DNA from: Duganella dendranthematis
GTDB lineage: Bacteria; Pseudomonadota; Gammaproteobacteria; Burkholderiales; Burkholderiaceae_D
DNA length: 64,000 nucleotides
NCBI RefSeq assembly: GCF_012849375.1
Contig: NZ_CP051684.1
Coordinates: forward strand, 868,001-932,000
Direction of reading: 5' to 3'
Of the stretch, positions 43,935 to 53,219 are shown in pieces. The notes under the pieces are model-generated. The model was given only the letters and a program-made list of their open reading frames with translations. It did no database searches and had not been told where the DNA came from. Every line of letters begins with the position of its first letter. Position 1 is the first letter of the stretch. A program made the translations under genes and the position numbers.

Positions 43935-45209
43935 TTAGCTGATGTAATTAAACAGCGACAGGCCCGACATCGTGGTGAACGATTTCTGCGCCGCCGTCAG
44001 CGTGGTCTGCTGCTGCGTGAACAGCGAAATCGCCGCCGTGTAATCCAGATCCTGCAGGGTCGACAGCGTGCTGGCGTACTGCAAGCCGGCGTCATCACCC
44101 GAACTGTCCAGATAATCCAGCTCCTTCAGCCGCGCGCCGACCGCAGAGTTGACCGACGACACATTTTCAGCGGCGTTATCGATATTCACCTGCAACTGGT
44201 TCAGCATATTGTTCAGGCTGGCCTGGCCGGCAGGACCGGAACCCGGCTGGCGCAGCTGGTCGATAAAGCTCTGCACCGTGGTAAACACCGACTGCTTGGT
44301 CGATGGCTCGACCGTAAAGCTGTCGCCGTCGGCCGGATCGCCCTGGACATCAAACTGCACGCCGTCGAACGAGATATTCTGGCCGCTGACATACGCCTGC
44401 GGCACGGCCGGCACCGGGGTCGGCGGCACCGGCACCGGGTTGGCGGGATCGGTCATGTCGGTCACTGTGTAGGTGGTGGCCTTGGGCACGCCCGCCGTGG
44501 CCGGCACCACCTGAAAACTGATCTGATAATTGTGTCCCGGCAGCACCTGGGTTGCGTCCTTGACCGAGCCGGCGCTGATGATGCCGCTACCGCCACGACC
44601 GTAGTTGCCCGGGTCCGGCTTGGTGACAAAGGTGCCATTACCGGTCTGGTTGGCCTCGAACACGGAAGAGCCGGAATCGGTGATCGGCACGGTGCGGGTG
44701 GTGCCCACTTGCAGCGAACGCTGTCCCTGGTCGCCCTGGTAGTCGGCGCCGGTGGCGGTCTTGGTGAACGGCAAAGTGGTCGACTTGTAGCCGGAGAACA
44801 CATAGCCGCCGACGCCGTCAGCGGTGTTGGCGATGCCCATCAGGTCGGCGAGCTTGCCTTCCAGCTCGATCGCCACCGACTCGCGGTCGGCGTCGGTGTA
44901 GGTGCCGTTGCCGGACTTCACCGCCAGGTCCTTGATGTCCTGCAGCAGCGACGTGGTGCTGGACAGCGCCGTCGTCTCGATCCCCAGCACGCCCTTGGCG
45001 TTGGAGCGGTTGGTGGCCAGCTGGGTGTTGAGCGACTGTGACTGCGTCACTTCCAGCGCGCGCGAACTGGCGATCGGATCGTCGGCCGCGGTCAGGTTCT
45101 TGCGGCCGGTCGACAGCTGCTGCTGCGTGCGCGCCATGGCCGAACTCAGCGACGTGATCTGCATCGAGCCGGTGTCAAAAATTGTTCTGGTGCTGATGCG
45201 CATAACCAT
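43935..45209 (-). CDS. flgL: Flagellar hook-filament junction protein FlgL
   Basis: FlgL is the second junction protein, between FlgK and the filament. The 424-residue protein has flagellin-like termini: R-I-S-T-R-T-I-F-D-T-G (about 4-14), Q-L-S-T-G-R-K-N-L-T-A-A-D-D-P near 31-45, and a C-terminal helix ending in N-Y-I-S. Its middle part (about 140-320) is a variable Thr/Pro/Gly-rich domain, so it is longer than the ~310-residue enteric form. The ATG at 45209 follows AGGG; an ATG two codons later is equally possible. It lies 16 bases after flgK and shares its sigma-28 promoter. Confidence 0.95.
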   Translation of the reverse strand: MVMRISTRTIFDTGSMQITSLSSAMARTQQQLSTGRKNLTAADDPIASSRALEVTQSQSLNTQLATNRSNAKGVLGIETTALSSTTSLLQDIKDLAVKSGNGTYTDADRESVAIELEGKLADLMGIANTADGVGGYVFSGYKSTTLPFTKTATGADYQGDQGQRSLQVGTTRTVPITDSGSSVFEANQTGNGTFVTKPDPGNYGRGGSGIISAGSVKDATQVLPGHNYQISFQVVPATAGVPKATTYTVTDMTDPANPVPVPPTPVPAVPQAYVSGQNISFDGVQFDVQGDPADGDSFTVEPSTKQSVFTTVQSFIDQLRQPGSGPAGQASLNNMLNQLQVNIDNAAENVSSVNSAVGARLKELDYLDSSGDDAGLQYASTLSTLQDLDYTAAISLFTQQQTTLTAAQKSFTTMSGLSLFNYIS

Positions 45210-45225
45210 AGAGCTACCCTATTCC

Positions 45226-47172
45226 TTAATTGCCGATGCTGAGCAAAGTATCAAATAACTGGCTGGCCACCTGCATCACCTTGCCGCTGGCCTGGTAAGC
45301 CTGCTGGTAGCGCAGCAGATTGGCCGCTTCCTCATCCAGATTAACCCCCGACACGCTTTGCTGCGCGGCGGTGGCCTGCTTGACCGACGCATCGGCGGCG
45401 GTGCTGCTGATCTGCGCCTCACGCGCCTTGGTGCCGACGAAGTTGACCATCTGCGCGTAGCTGGTCTGGAAGGTGGCGGTGCCGTTGTTCATCACGTTCT
45501 TGGTCTGCAGGCCGGCCAGCAGCGCACCGTTACGGCTGTCGCCGACGCCGCTGGTGTTGGGGCCGACCGTGAAGGTGTCCTTGTCGACCGGCGTGCCGCT
45601 GATGGCGAAGTTGACGCCGCCAAAGCTGATGTTGGCGCCGTCGGTATACGGCACCGGCGTGCCGGCCGGGTACACGGTCGGCGTGCCGTTCACGGTGACC
45701 GTCACATCCTGGCCGGCCGGGAAGCCGGACAAGGTGCCGCTGGCGCTGTCGAAGGTCAGCGTGGCGGGCGCCGTCAGCGCATTGCCAGGCGTCAGGTAAT
45801 TCTTGTCGACGCTACCGGCGCTGATCTTGGCGTTGCCGGCGTTGGCGGTCGCGGCAGCGGTGGCGATCGGCGCCGCCAGCGCGATCTTGGTGGTGTCGGT
45901 GATCGCCACCGACAGGCTGGTGGCGGCGTTGTAGGTCGGCCGCACCAGGAAGTTATCGTTCTGCTGCGGCGTGCCGCTGAAGGTGTAGGTGACGCCGTCG
46001 ATTTCCTGCGGCGAGCCGGTCACCGCCGTCACCTGGCCGTCGCTCTTGCGGGTGACGTTGTAATTGGTGCCGTCGTAATCGACGCTGTAATCGCTGGCGG
46101 TCAGCGCCGAGCCATCGGTCACCACCGCCGTCACGTCCGCCGTGCTGGCCGGCGAGTTGTGCGTGTTGGTGCCGACATAGGCCTGAATCGGGTTGAAGAA
46201 ATTGGTGCCCAGGTCGCCGTTCTGGTCCTGCCCCAGCACGTGCTGGGCGTTGAAGGCGGTGGCCAGGCTGGCCGCCACCTGTCCCAGCGCGTTTTGCGCC
46301 TTGTCCAGCGCGCCGTTGCGGAACTCCATCAGGCCGCCCATCTGGCCGCCGGTGAAAGCGCTGTCCGGCAGCGCGCTGAAGTTGCCATTGGACGACTGGT
46401 AGCCGATCGTCACCCGGCTGACATCCGTCGGCGAGGTGGACGTGGTCAGCTGGAACGGCTGGTTGCCCACCACCAGCGGCTGGCCGGTGCCGAACTGCAC
46501 ATTGAGCATATTGTTGTCGCCCGGCGTCACACTGACTTTGACCAGCTTGTTCAGCTCGGTCAGCATCTGGTCGCGCTTGTCCAACAGGTCGTTCGGCGCG
46601 GCCTGGTCGGTGGTCAGGCCGGCGATGGTGTTGTTGATCGCGGCGATCTGCGTGGCGTAGGAATTGATTTCGTTGACACTGGACGTGATTGTCGAATTGA
46701 CGCCGGAGCTGATCTCGGTCAGCTTGGCGCTCATGTCCTGGAAGCGCGACGCCAGTGACTGCGCGTTCGATAGCAGCGACTGGCGCGCGGCGGCCGAGGC
46801 CGGATTGGCGGTGGCGTCCTGCACACCGCTGAAGAAGTCCTGCAGCGCCGGCGACAGGCCGGCGGTCGGATCGGCCAGCAGATTGTCGATCTGGCTGATC
46901 TGGCCGCTATAGGCGTCCAGCGACGCCTGGTTGGCCTCGGCGCCGCGCAGCGAAGTGGCCAGGAAGTTATCGTAATAGCGGCGCACAGCCTGGATTTCGG
47001 TACCCGTGCCCACGTAGCCGAAGCCCTGGTACTGGGTACCGGTATCGCCCTGGATGGCCACCTGGCGGTTGTAGCCGGCCGTATTGGCGTTGGTGATGTT
47101 GTTGCCGGTGGTCGCTAAACCGACCTGGGCAGCCAACAAACCGCTTTTACCGATGCTGAGAAGACTGGACAT
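45226..47172 (-). CDS. flgK: Flagellar hook-associated protein FlgK
   Basis: FlgK is the first junction protein on the hook tip. The 648-residue protein begins M-S-S-L-L-S-I-G-K-S-G-L-L-A-A-Q-V-G-L with the conserved N-N-I-T-N-A-N-T-A-G-Y-N-R-Q (about 23-36), and ends with N-L-D-E-E-A-A-N-L-L-R-Y-Q-Q-A-Y-Q-A-S, as FlgK proteins do. It is somewhat longer than enteric FlgK (about 550) owing to a Thr/Val-rich central insertion. It is expressed from its own sigma-28 promoter in the 54-bp gap after flgJ. Confidence 0.96.
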   Translation of the reverse strand: MSSLLSIGKSGLLAAQVGLATTGNNITNANTAGYNRQVAIQGDTGTQYQGFGYVGTGTEIQAVRRYYDNFLATSLRGAEANQASLDAYSGQISQIDNLLADPTAGLSPALQDFFSGVQDATANPASAAARQSLLSNAQSLASRFQDMSAKLTEISSGVNSTITSSVNEINSYATQIAAINNTIAGLTTDQAAPNDLLDKRDQMLTELNKLVKVSVTPGDNNMLNVQFGTGQPLVVGNQPFQLTTSTSPTDVSRVTIGYQSSNGNFSALPDSAFTGGQMGGLMEFRNGALDKAQNALGQVAASLATAFNAQHVLGQDQNGDLGTNFFNPIQAYVGTNTHNSPASTADVTAVVTDGSALTASDYSVDYDGTNYNVTRKSDGQVTAVTGSPQEIDGVTYTFSGTPQQNDNFLVRPTYNAATSLSVAITDTTKIALAAPIATAAATANAGNAKISAGSVDKNYLTPGNALTAPATLTFDSASGTLSGFPAGQDVTVTVNGTPTVYPAGTPVPYTDGANISFGGVNFAISGTPVDKDTFTVGPNTSGVGDSRNGALLAGLQTKNVMNNGTATFQTSYAQMVNFVGTKAREAQISSTAADASVKQATAAQQSVSGVNLDEEAANLLRYQQAYQASGKVMQVASQLFDTLLSIGN

Positions 47173-47199
47173 AGTATGTTTAACTCTGTGATATGCGTG

Positions 47200-47226
47200 T
47201 TAACGGCAAACCGCCGAAAAACTTGA
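47200..47226 (-). promoter_or_regulatory. Sigma-28 (FliA) promoter of flgKL
   Basis: On the minus strand, TCAAGTTT (47226-47219), an 11-base spacer, and GCCGTTAA (47207-47200) match the FliA consensus at 13 or more of 16 positions. The -35 element touches the flgJ stop codon and the -10 is 28 bases before the flgK start. This lets flgKL be expressed as late genes apart from the flgB-J operon. Confidence 0.85.
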
Positions 47227-48198
47227 TTAGCCGGCCAGCGAGCGCTTGATGATGCTGGTCAGCTTGGAGGCGTAATTCGGATCGGTAGCGTAGCCGGCCT
47301 TCTGCAAGCCCTGGGCAAAGCTGCTGGCGTCGCCTGCGCTGGCCAAGACTTTTTCATAGCGGGGGTTACTCGCAAGCAATTTCCCGTAATCCTTGAAACT
47401 ATCGGCATAACTGTCATAGGCGCGGAAGCGCTCGACCTTGGTCTGCGCCTTGCCGTTGACGTATTCGGTGGTGGTGGCCTCGACCACCTTGCCCTTCCAG
47501 TCGGCGCTGGCCTTGATGCCGAACAGGTTGTGGCTGTTGGTGCCGTCGCGGCCCTTGATCTCGCGCTTGCCCCAGCCCGACTCCAGCGCCGCCTGGCCCA
47601 GCATGAACTTGGCCGGAATGCCGGTGGCCTTGCTGGCCTCTTCCGCGTGCGACGCCAGTTTCTCCTGGAAGCTGCGCACATGCGGCGCCTGCGAACCTTT
47701 ATTGCTGCTGGTGGCGTCGGTGCTGGTGGTGGCGCTCGTGGTGGCGGCGGCATTGCCGCCGGCGGCGGCGATCGCCCGTTGCAGCTTGGCGTCCATCAGG
47801 CTGGCCACGCCGGCAAAGCTGCCGGCGTTGGCGCCGCTGCTGCTGTCGGCCGCCTCGCCGCTGAGCGCCAGCGCTTGCGCTTCGGTCTGCTTGTTGAGCT
47901 GGCGCACCAGCATATCGGCCAGGCCGATGCCCTTCTTGGCGATACTCTGGCTGGTCTGCTGGTCCTGCATGGTCTGGAACATCTTGGTCTGCGCGCTGTC
48001 CGTCAGGCCATCCTGCGGCGTCGCCTCGCGCATGCTCTTCATCATCATGTTGACGAACATGGCTTCGAACTGGGTGGCGGCGGTCTTCAGCGCGGCCGGG
48101 CTGCCGGCGCGGGCCGACTGCTTGAGGCTGCCCATATCGCGCACATCCAGCGCAAACTTGCCGCTCAGGTCGGTATTGGTCGAAGTTGGACTGGTCAT
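47227..48198 (-). CDS. flgJ: Flagellar rod assembly protein/muramidase FlgJ
   Basis: FlgJ caps the growing rod and opens the peptidoglycan. The 323-residue protein has the N-terminal rod-binding domain (F-E-A-M-F-V-N-M-M-M-K-S-M-R-E, about 44-58), a Ser/Thr/Ala linker, and a C-terminal glucosaminidase domain. The latter has the catalytic Glu206 in A-L-E-S-G-W-G, followed by N-L-F-G-I-K and Y-A-T-D-P-N-Y-A. It is the dual-domain form usual in beta- and gammaproteobacteria. Twelve bases after flgI. Confidence 0.96.
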   Translation of the reverse strand: MTSPTSTNTDLSGKFALDVRDMGSLKQSARAGSPAALKTAATQFEAMFVNMMMKSMREATPQDGLTDSAQTKMFQTMQDQQTSQSIAKKGIGLADMLVRQLNKQTEAQALALSGEAADSSSGANAGSFAGVASLMDAKLQRAIAAAGGNAAATTSATTSTDATSSNKGSQAPHVRSFQEKLASHAEEASKATGIPAKFMLGQAALESGWGKREIKGRDGTNSHNLFGIKASADWKGKVVEATTTEYVNGKAQTKVERFRAYDSYADSFKDYGKLLASNPRYEKVLASAGDASSFAQGLQKAGYATDPNYASKLTSIIKRSLAG

Positions 48199-48210
48199 GG
48201 TCGCACCTGC

Positions 48211-49338
48211 TTAAATGATTTCCAGTTCGGCGTGCAGCGAACCTGCCGCCTTCATCGCCTGCAAGATCGACAGCAGGTCCTGCGGCGTCGCGCCGATGGC
48301 GTTAAGCGCCTTGACCACATCGGCCAGCGACGCGCCGCCCTTGACCAGCATCACCTTGCCGCCATCGGCCTTGATGCCGACCTGCGGGTTCTGCGTGACC
48401 ACCGTGCGGCCGCCCGACAACGGGTTCGGCTGGCTGACTGAAGTATCGGCGTTGACCGATACTGACAGATTACCGTGGGAAATGGCGCACGTATCCAGCG
48501 TCACGGCGCGGTTCATCACCACCGAGCCGGTGCGGGCGTTCATGATCACCTTGGCCTGCTGCTCGGCCGGATTGACTTGCATGTCCTGTAGCGTGCCGAT
48601 GAAGGTCACGCGCTGGTCGCTGCTGCTAGGCGCCTGCACGCGGATCACGCGGCTGTCCAGCGCGTAGGCGATGCCGGCGCCGTATTTGTCATTGATGGCT
48701 TCGACCACGCGGCTGGCGGTGGCGAAGTCGGCGCTGTTGAGTTCCAGCTTGATCATATTGCCTTCGCCCAAGTTGGAAGCGACAGCGCGCTCAACCGTTG
48801 CACCGCCGGAAATCTTGCCCACGCTCAGGTGGTTGACGGTCAGCGAACTGCCGCCGCCCCCACCGCCGCCGGCTTGCACGCCGACGCCGCCGACCAGCAC
48901 ATTGCCCTGCGCCATGCCATACACCTGGCCGTCGGCGCCTTTCAGCGGCGTCATCAGCAGCGTGCCGCCGCGCAGGCTCTTGGCGTTCCCCATCGACGAC
49001 ACGGTGATGTCCAGCTGCTGCCCCGGCTGCGCAAACGGCGGCAGCGTGGCCGTGACCATCACGGCGGCGACGTTTTTCAGCTGCAACTGCGTGCCGCCCT
49101 GCGGCAGGTTGACGCCCAGTTGCTGCAACATCGACACCACGCTTTGCACGGTGAACGGCGTCTGCGTGGTCTGGTCGCCCGAACCGTCGAGGCCGACCAC
49201 CAGGCCATAGCCCAGCAATTGGTTGTTCCGCACCCCGGCGATGCTGGCCAGATCCTTGATGCGCTCGGCCTGGGTCAGCGGCGATAACAACGCCAGGCAG
49301 ACCAGGATGGCGGCTTTGAGTGGAGTTTTCATGATCAT
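48211..49338 (-). CDS. flgI: Flagellar P-ring protein FlgI
   Basis: FlgI forms the P ring, the bushing in the peptidoglycan layer. The 375-residue protein has a Sec signal (hydrophobic A-I-L-V-C-L-A-L-L-S-P-L, cleavage after T-Q-A), the conserved R-I-K-D-L-A-S-I-A-G-V-R-N-N-Q-L-L-G-Y-G-L-V-V-G-L-D-G-S-G-D start, and the usual C-terminal I-L-Q-A-M-K-A-A-G-S-L-H-A-E-L. Two in-frame ATGs (49338 and 49332) are possible. The first overlaps the flgH stop (TGATG) and is chosen for coupling; neither has a clear ribosome site. Confidence 0.96.
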   Translation of the reverse strand: MIMKTPLKAAILVCLALLSPLTQAERIKDLASIAGVRNNQLLGYGLVVGLDGSGDQTTQTPFTVQSVVSMLQQLGVNLPQGGTQLQLKNVAAVMVTATLPPFAQPGQQLDITVSSMGNAKSLRGGTLLMTPLKGADGQVYGMAQGNVLVGGVGVQAGGGGGGGSSLTVNHLSVGKISGGATVERAVASNLGEGNMIKLELNSADFATASRVVEAINDKYGAGIAYALDSRVIRVQAPSSSDQRVTFIGTLQDMQVNPAEQQAKVIMNARTGSVVMNRAVTLDTCAISHGNLSVSVNADTSVSQPNPLSGGRTVVTQNPQVGIKADGGKVMLVKGGASLADVVKALNAIGATPQDLLSILQAMKAAGSLHAELEII

Positions 49339-50000
49339 CAGAAAGGCAGCAAGCTTTGGAAGAAGCGCGACGCCATCGACGACAGCTCGGCGCGGTCGAT
49401 ATGGTTGGCGGTGCGGTACTCGACGCGGGCGTCGGCCACGGCGGTCGACTGCACAGTGTTGCCGGTGGCGATGCTGTCCGGATTGATCATGCCGGAGAAG
49501 CGGATGTATTCCGTGCCCTTGTTCATGCCGATCTGCTTTTCGCCGGCGACGATCAGGTTGCCGTTGCCCAGCACTTCCACCACCGTGATGCCCATGGTGC
49601 CGGTGAAGGCGTTGCTGGCGGTCTGGTTGTCGCCGTCGGTGTAGGTGTTGGTGGTGGCGGCAGTCAATGGATTGCCGAAGGTGCTGCTCAGCTTGCCAGG
49701 CAAGGTGGCGCTGACGCTGCCCGACTTGTTGCCGGTGGCGGTGCCAGCCTTGTTGGCCGAGGTGCGCTCGGTGATCACCAGCGTCAGCACATCGCCCACA
49801 TGGCGCGCGCGGCGGTCTTCGAATACCGGACGGAACGCGGCCGGCTGGTAGATGGCGCCGTTGTTCGGCACTGCCTGCATCTGCTCGGTGGTCAGCGGAC
49901 GCGCGGTCATCGGCGCGCTGACGATCGAGGTCGGCGTCGAAGCGCAAGCGCTCAACAGAGCGGCGGCAACAACAGCAACAAAGGGGATGGCGTATTTCAT
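49338..50000 (-). CDS. flgH: Flagellar L-ring lipoprotein FlgH
   Basis: FlgH forms the L ring in the outer membrane. The 220-residue precursor has a lipoprotein signal with lipobox L-L-S-A-C, so Cys is lipidated after cleavage. The mature protein has the family pattern I-Y-Q-P-A, F-E-D-R-R-A-R-H-V-G-D-V-L-T-L-V-I-T-E and a C-terminal F-F-Q-S-L-L-P-F. The ATG at 50000 is preferred over that at 50006 because AAGGA lies seven bases before it; the earlier ATG is only one base away from that site. Overlaps flgI by one base. Confidence 0.95.
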   Translation of the reverse strand: MKYAIPFVAVVAAALLSACASTPTSIVSAPMTARPLTTEQMQAVPNNGAIYQPAAFRPVFEDRRARHVGDVLTLVITERTSANKAGTATGNKSGSVSATLPGKLSSTFGNPLTAATTNTYTDGDNQTASNAFTGTMGITVVEVLGNGNLIVAGEKQIGMNKGTEYIRFSGMINPDSIATGNTVQSTAVADARVEYRTANHIDRAELSSMASRFFQSLLPF

Positions 50001-50010
50001 GATCATGTCC

Positions 50011-50802
50011 TTACATCTGCGACAGTTTTTGCAGCATCTGGTCGGAGGTGGTAATGGCCTTGGAATTGATCTCGTAGGCGCGCTGGGTCTGGATCATATT
50101 GACCATCTCCTCCACCACGTTGACGTTGGAGGTTTCCACATAGCCTTGCAAGATCGTGCCGGTGCCGTTGCTGCCCGGCGTGTTCTGCTGCGGCGCGCCG
50201 GAAGCGGTGGTTTCCACGTACAGGTTCTCGCCCTTCGATTCCAGCCCGGTCGGGTTGATGAAAGTGGCCAGCTGCAAACTGCCCAGCTGCTGGGTGGTGG
50301 TGGCGCCGTTGGTGTTGGCGATGTTGACCGAGACGGTGCCGTCGCGCGCCACGGTGATCGATTGCGCGGTGATCGGGATGGTGATGGCCGGTTGCAGCGC
50401 GAAGCCTTCCGAAGTCACCATCTGGCCGTTCTGGTCGCGCTGGAACGAGCCGTCGCGGGTGTAGGCGGTGGTGCCGTCCGGCAGCAGCACGGTGAAGAAG
50501 CCGCTGCCGTTGACCATGATGTCTTTATCGTTGCCGGTCGACTGCGGATTGCCCTGAGTGTGGATGCGCTCGATGGCGACGGTGCGCACACCGGTACCGA
50601 GCTGCATGCCGGACGGCAGATTGGTCTGCTGCGACGATTGCGCACCCGGCTGGCGGATATTCTGGTACAGCAGATCTTCGAAGACGGCGCGTGACTTCTT
50701 GAAACCGTTGGTGCTGACGTTGGCCAGATTATGGGACGTCACGTCCATCTGCGTCTGCTGCGCTTCCATGCCAGTCTTGGCGATCCATAACGAACGTATC
50801 AT
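50011..50802 (-). CDS. flgG: Flagellar distal rod protein FlgG
   Basis: FlgG builds the distal rod. The 263-residue protein begins [17 protein letters not shown] and has the conserved [14 protein letters not shown] motif (about 31-44). It ends with [20 protein letters not shown], typical of rod and hook proteins. Length is canonical. A GGGAGAAG ribosome site precedes the ATG. Gap of 70 bases after flgF, the longest in this operon. Confidence 0.97.
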   Translation of the reverse strand: MIRSLWIAKTGMEAQQTQMDVTSHNLANVSTNGFKKSRAVFEDLLYQNIRQPGAQSSQQTNLPSGMQLGTGVRTVAIERIHTQGNPQSTGNDKDIMVNGSGFFTVLLPDGTTAYTRDGSFQRDQNGQMVTSEGFALQPAITIPITAQSITVARDGTVSVNIANTNGATTTQQLGSLQLATFINPTGLESKGENLYVETTASGAPQQNTPGSNGTGTILQGYVETSNVNVVEEMVNMIQTQRAYEINSKAITTSDQMLQKLSQM

Positions 50803-50872
50803 GATGCTTCTCCCAATGCCGGACGAACATCAAACCTGTTCATCCCATGCAAGCATTATGCGGGAGGGCGCA

Positions 50873-51613
50873 TCAACTCAAAGCGAGGATCTGGGTGGCT
50901 TTTGCGGCGTTATTCTCGGCGTTCTTCATCAGGCTCATTTGCATTTCGAACTGCCTTGCCAGACTGATCATGTTGACCATGGAATCGACCGGATTGACGT
51001 TGCTGCCCTCGACCGCGCCGTCGACCACCCGCACGGTCGGGTCGTTCTGGGCCGGCGTGCCGTCGGCCTGGCGGAACAGACCGTCATCGCCGCGCAGCAG
51101 CGTCTTGGTGTCCGGATTGACCAGCTTGATGCGGCCCAGCACATTGGCCGGGCCAGGCGCGTAGTTGTCGTCGTTGACGCTCACCGTGCCGTCGCTGGAG
51201 ATGGTGATCTTGGTGTCCGGCGGCACCGCGATGGGCCCGCCGTCACCGATCACGTTCTGCCCGCTGGTGGTTTGCAGGATGCCGTTTTCGGTGACTTTCA
51301 GGCTGCCGTTGCGGGTATAGGCTTCGGAACCGTCCGCCGACTGCACCGCGATCATGCCCTGGTCGCGGATGGCGATGTCCAGCGCGCGGCCGGTGGTCTC
51401 GATCGGGCCGGAACGGAAGTCCGTGCCGACCGTGGAGTCGACCACAAAGGCGCGCGTGGGCAAGCCCTCGGACACCACCGGCACCGCCCGGAACGTATCG
51501 AGCTGGGCGCGAAAGCCGGTGGTGGTGGCGTTGGCCAGGTTGTTCGACACGGTGGCTTGCTGCTCCATCACGTGGCGGGCCCCGGTCATCGCGGTGTAGA
51601 CGAGACGGTCCAT
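50873..51613 (-). CDS. flgF: Flagellar proximal rod protein FlgF
   Basis: FlgF is one of the proximal rod subunits. The 246-residue protein starts M-D-R-L-V-Y-T-A-M-T-G-A and has the N-N-L-A-N-A-T-T-T-G-F-R-A-Q motif (about 27-40), with C-terminal V-N-M-I-S-L-A-R-Q-F-E-M-Q. Length is normal. A clear AAGGGA site precedes the ATG at 51613. It lies 23 bases after flgE in the rod/hook operon. Confidence 0.96.
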   Translation of the reverse strand: MDRLVYTAMTGARHVMEQQATVSNNLANATTTGFRAQLDTFRAVPVVSEGLPTRAFVVDSTVGTDFRSGPIETTGRALDIAIRDQGMIAVQSADGSEAYTRNGSLKVTENGILQTTSGQNVIGDGGPIAVPPDTKITISSDGTVSVNDDNYAPGPANVLGRIKLVNPDTKTLLRGDDGLFRQADGTPAQNDPTVRVVDGAVEGSNVNPVDSMVNMISLARQFEMQMSLMKNAENNAAKATQILALS

Positions 51614-51636
51614 AACTTATCCCTTTAACTGCGTCA

Positions 51637-53193
51637 TTAACGCAGATTGACCAGCGTTTGCAGGATCGAGTCCTCGGTCTTGATGGTCTGCGCATTGGCC
51701 TGGTAGACGCGCTGCGCGGTGATCATGTTGACCAGTTCGGCCGTCAGGTCGGTGTTGGAAGTCTCCACCGCCGACGACCGCAGCGAGCCCATCGAGCCCG
51801 CGTTCGGCACGCCGATAGTTGGCGGACCCGACGACGAGCTTTCCGCCCAGGCATTGTTGCCCAGCGGCGTCAGGCCGTCGACGCTGGCGAAGTTGGCCAT
51901 GGCGATCTGGCCCATGGCGCGCGACTTGCCGTTGCTGTACTGGCCCAGGATCACCCCGTTCTCGTCGATCGAATAACGCTGCCAGGAACCGGCCGAGTAA
52001 CCGTTCTGGGTCGAGCCCAGGTCGTTGGTCACGCTGCCGTACTGGGTGGTCTTGTCGAAGGTGGTGGCGACCGTCATCGGCTCTTGCGCGCCGGTGTCCG
52101 GGAAGATTGGCAGCTGGATCTGGAATGGCAGCGTTTGTGGCGGGTCCAGCTGCGCCATGGCTTGCGGGTCCAGCGCGCCGTTCTTGGTGAACAGCAGCGT
52201 GCCGGCCTTGACCGCCGGCACCGTGATGGCGGCGCCCAGCAGGGCATTGATCTGGTCCGGCGTCTTGCCGGTGATCGACTGGCTGCCGCTCGGGTCCAGC
52301 GCGGTGTAGGCGGCGGTCAGCGCATCCAGCTGAGCCTGGCTGGCGGCGGCTGGCGCCACTTGGGCCGCATCAAACATGGTCTGGTAAGCCACGGCAGCAT
52401 AGGCGCCTGCGGCCTGGGCGATGGCGTCGGCATCCGGCGGGGTAGCTTGGACCGCGGCGTTATATGCGGTACGGGCGGCCACCACATCGGCATTGCTGTT
52501 GACGGCGGCGGCCACACTGGCCGACACCACTTCCTTGTTGTCGGCGGCGGCGTACACATCCCAGGTGTTGGCGTCGGTCTTGACGTAATAAGTCGTCATG
52601 ATGTGCGCCGTACCCAGCGAATCGTACACGTTCAGCACGGTCTGCTTGTTGTAGCTGGTCGGATCGGTGGCGTCGAACGGAATCGTGGCCGGCACTTTTT
52701 CCGCCGAGCTCAGGTTCAGCTGGAAGTTGGCTTCGGTGGTTTCCACCGGCGTCAGGTCGGACTTGTCCAAGGTCAGCGGCACTGGCGAACCGAGCTGGAT
52801 CACGCCGGCCGTGTTGGACAGATAACCGGTCAGCTGTGCGCCCTGGGCGTTGACCAGTGTGTGGCTTGCGTCCTCGTGGAACTGGCCGTTACGCGAGTAT
52901 TCCACCGCGCCGTTGACCACCAGGCGGAAGAAACCGCCGCCATTGATCGCCACGTCCAGCGGATTGCTGCTGGTCTCGATATTACCCTGCGTGAATTGCT
53001 GCGCCAGTTTCGACACCGTCACACCAATACCGGCGTTGTTGCCGGACACGCCGTTCAGCGAGTTGGCGTACAAGTCGGCAAACTGCGCTTGCGATGCCTT
53101 GAAACCCACCGTGCTGGCATTGGCAATGTTGTTGCCAATGACGTCCAGCGATTTGGATGCAGCATTCAAGCCGCTCAGTCCTTGTTGGAACAT
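51637..53193 (-). CDS. flgE: Flagellar hook protein FlgE with central insertion
   Basis: FlgE polymerises into the hook, the universal joint. The 518-residue protein has the conserved N-terminus (M-F-Q-Q-G-L-S-G-L-N-A-A-S-K, and N-N-I-A-N-A-S-T-V-G-F-K at 21-32) and C-terminus (A-E-L-V-N-M-I-T-A-Q-R-V-Y-Q-A-N-A-Q). It is about 100 residues longer than common FlgE because of an Ala-rich, probably helical insertion at about residues 222-330, between D-V-Y-A-A-A-D-N-K-E and G-T-L-L-F-T-K-N-G. This may form an extra surface domain. GGGGAA precedes the start. Confidence 0.95.
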   Translation of the reverse strand: MFQQGLSGLNAASKSLDVIGNNIANASTVGFKASQAQFADLYANSLNGVSGNNAGIGVTVSKLAQQFTQGNIETSSNPLDVAINGGGFFRLVVNGAVEYSRNGQFHEDASHTLVNAQGAQLTGYLSNTAGVIQLGSPVPLTLDKSDLTPVETTEANFQLNLSSAEKVPATIPFDATDPTSYNKQTVLNVYDSLGTAHIMTTYYVKTDANTWDVYAAADNKEVVSASVAAAVNSNADVVAARTAYNAAVQATPPDADAIAQAAGAYAAVAYQTMFDAAQVAPAAASQAQLDALTAAYTALDPSGSQSITGKTPDQINALLGAAITVPAVKAGTLLFTKNGALDPQAMAQLDPPQTLPFQIQLPIFPDTGAQEPMTVATTFDKTTQYGSVTNDLGSTQNGYSAGSWQRYSIDENGVILGQYSNGKSRAMGQIAMANFASVDGLTPLGNNAWAESSSSGPPTIGVPNAGSMGSLRSSAVETSNTDLTAELVNMITAQRVYQANAQTIKTEDSILQTLVNLR

Positions 53194-53219
53194 GGTATTC
53201 CCCTATTGGTGATGACTGC

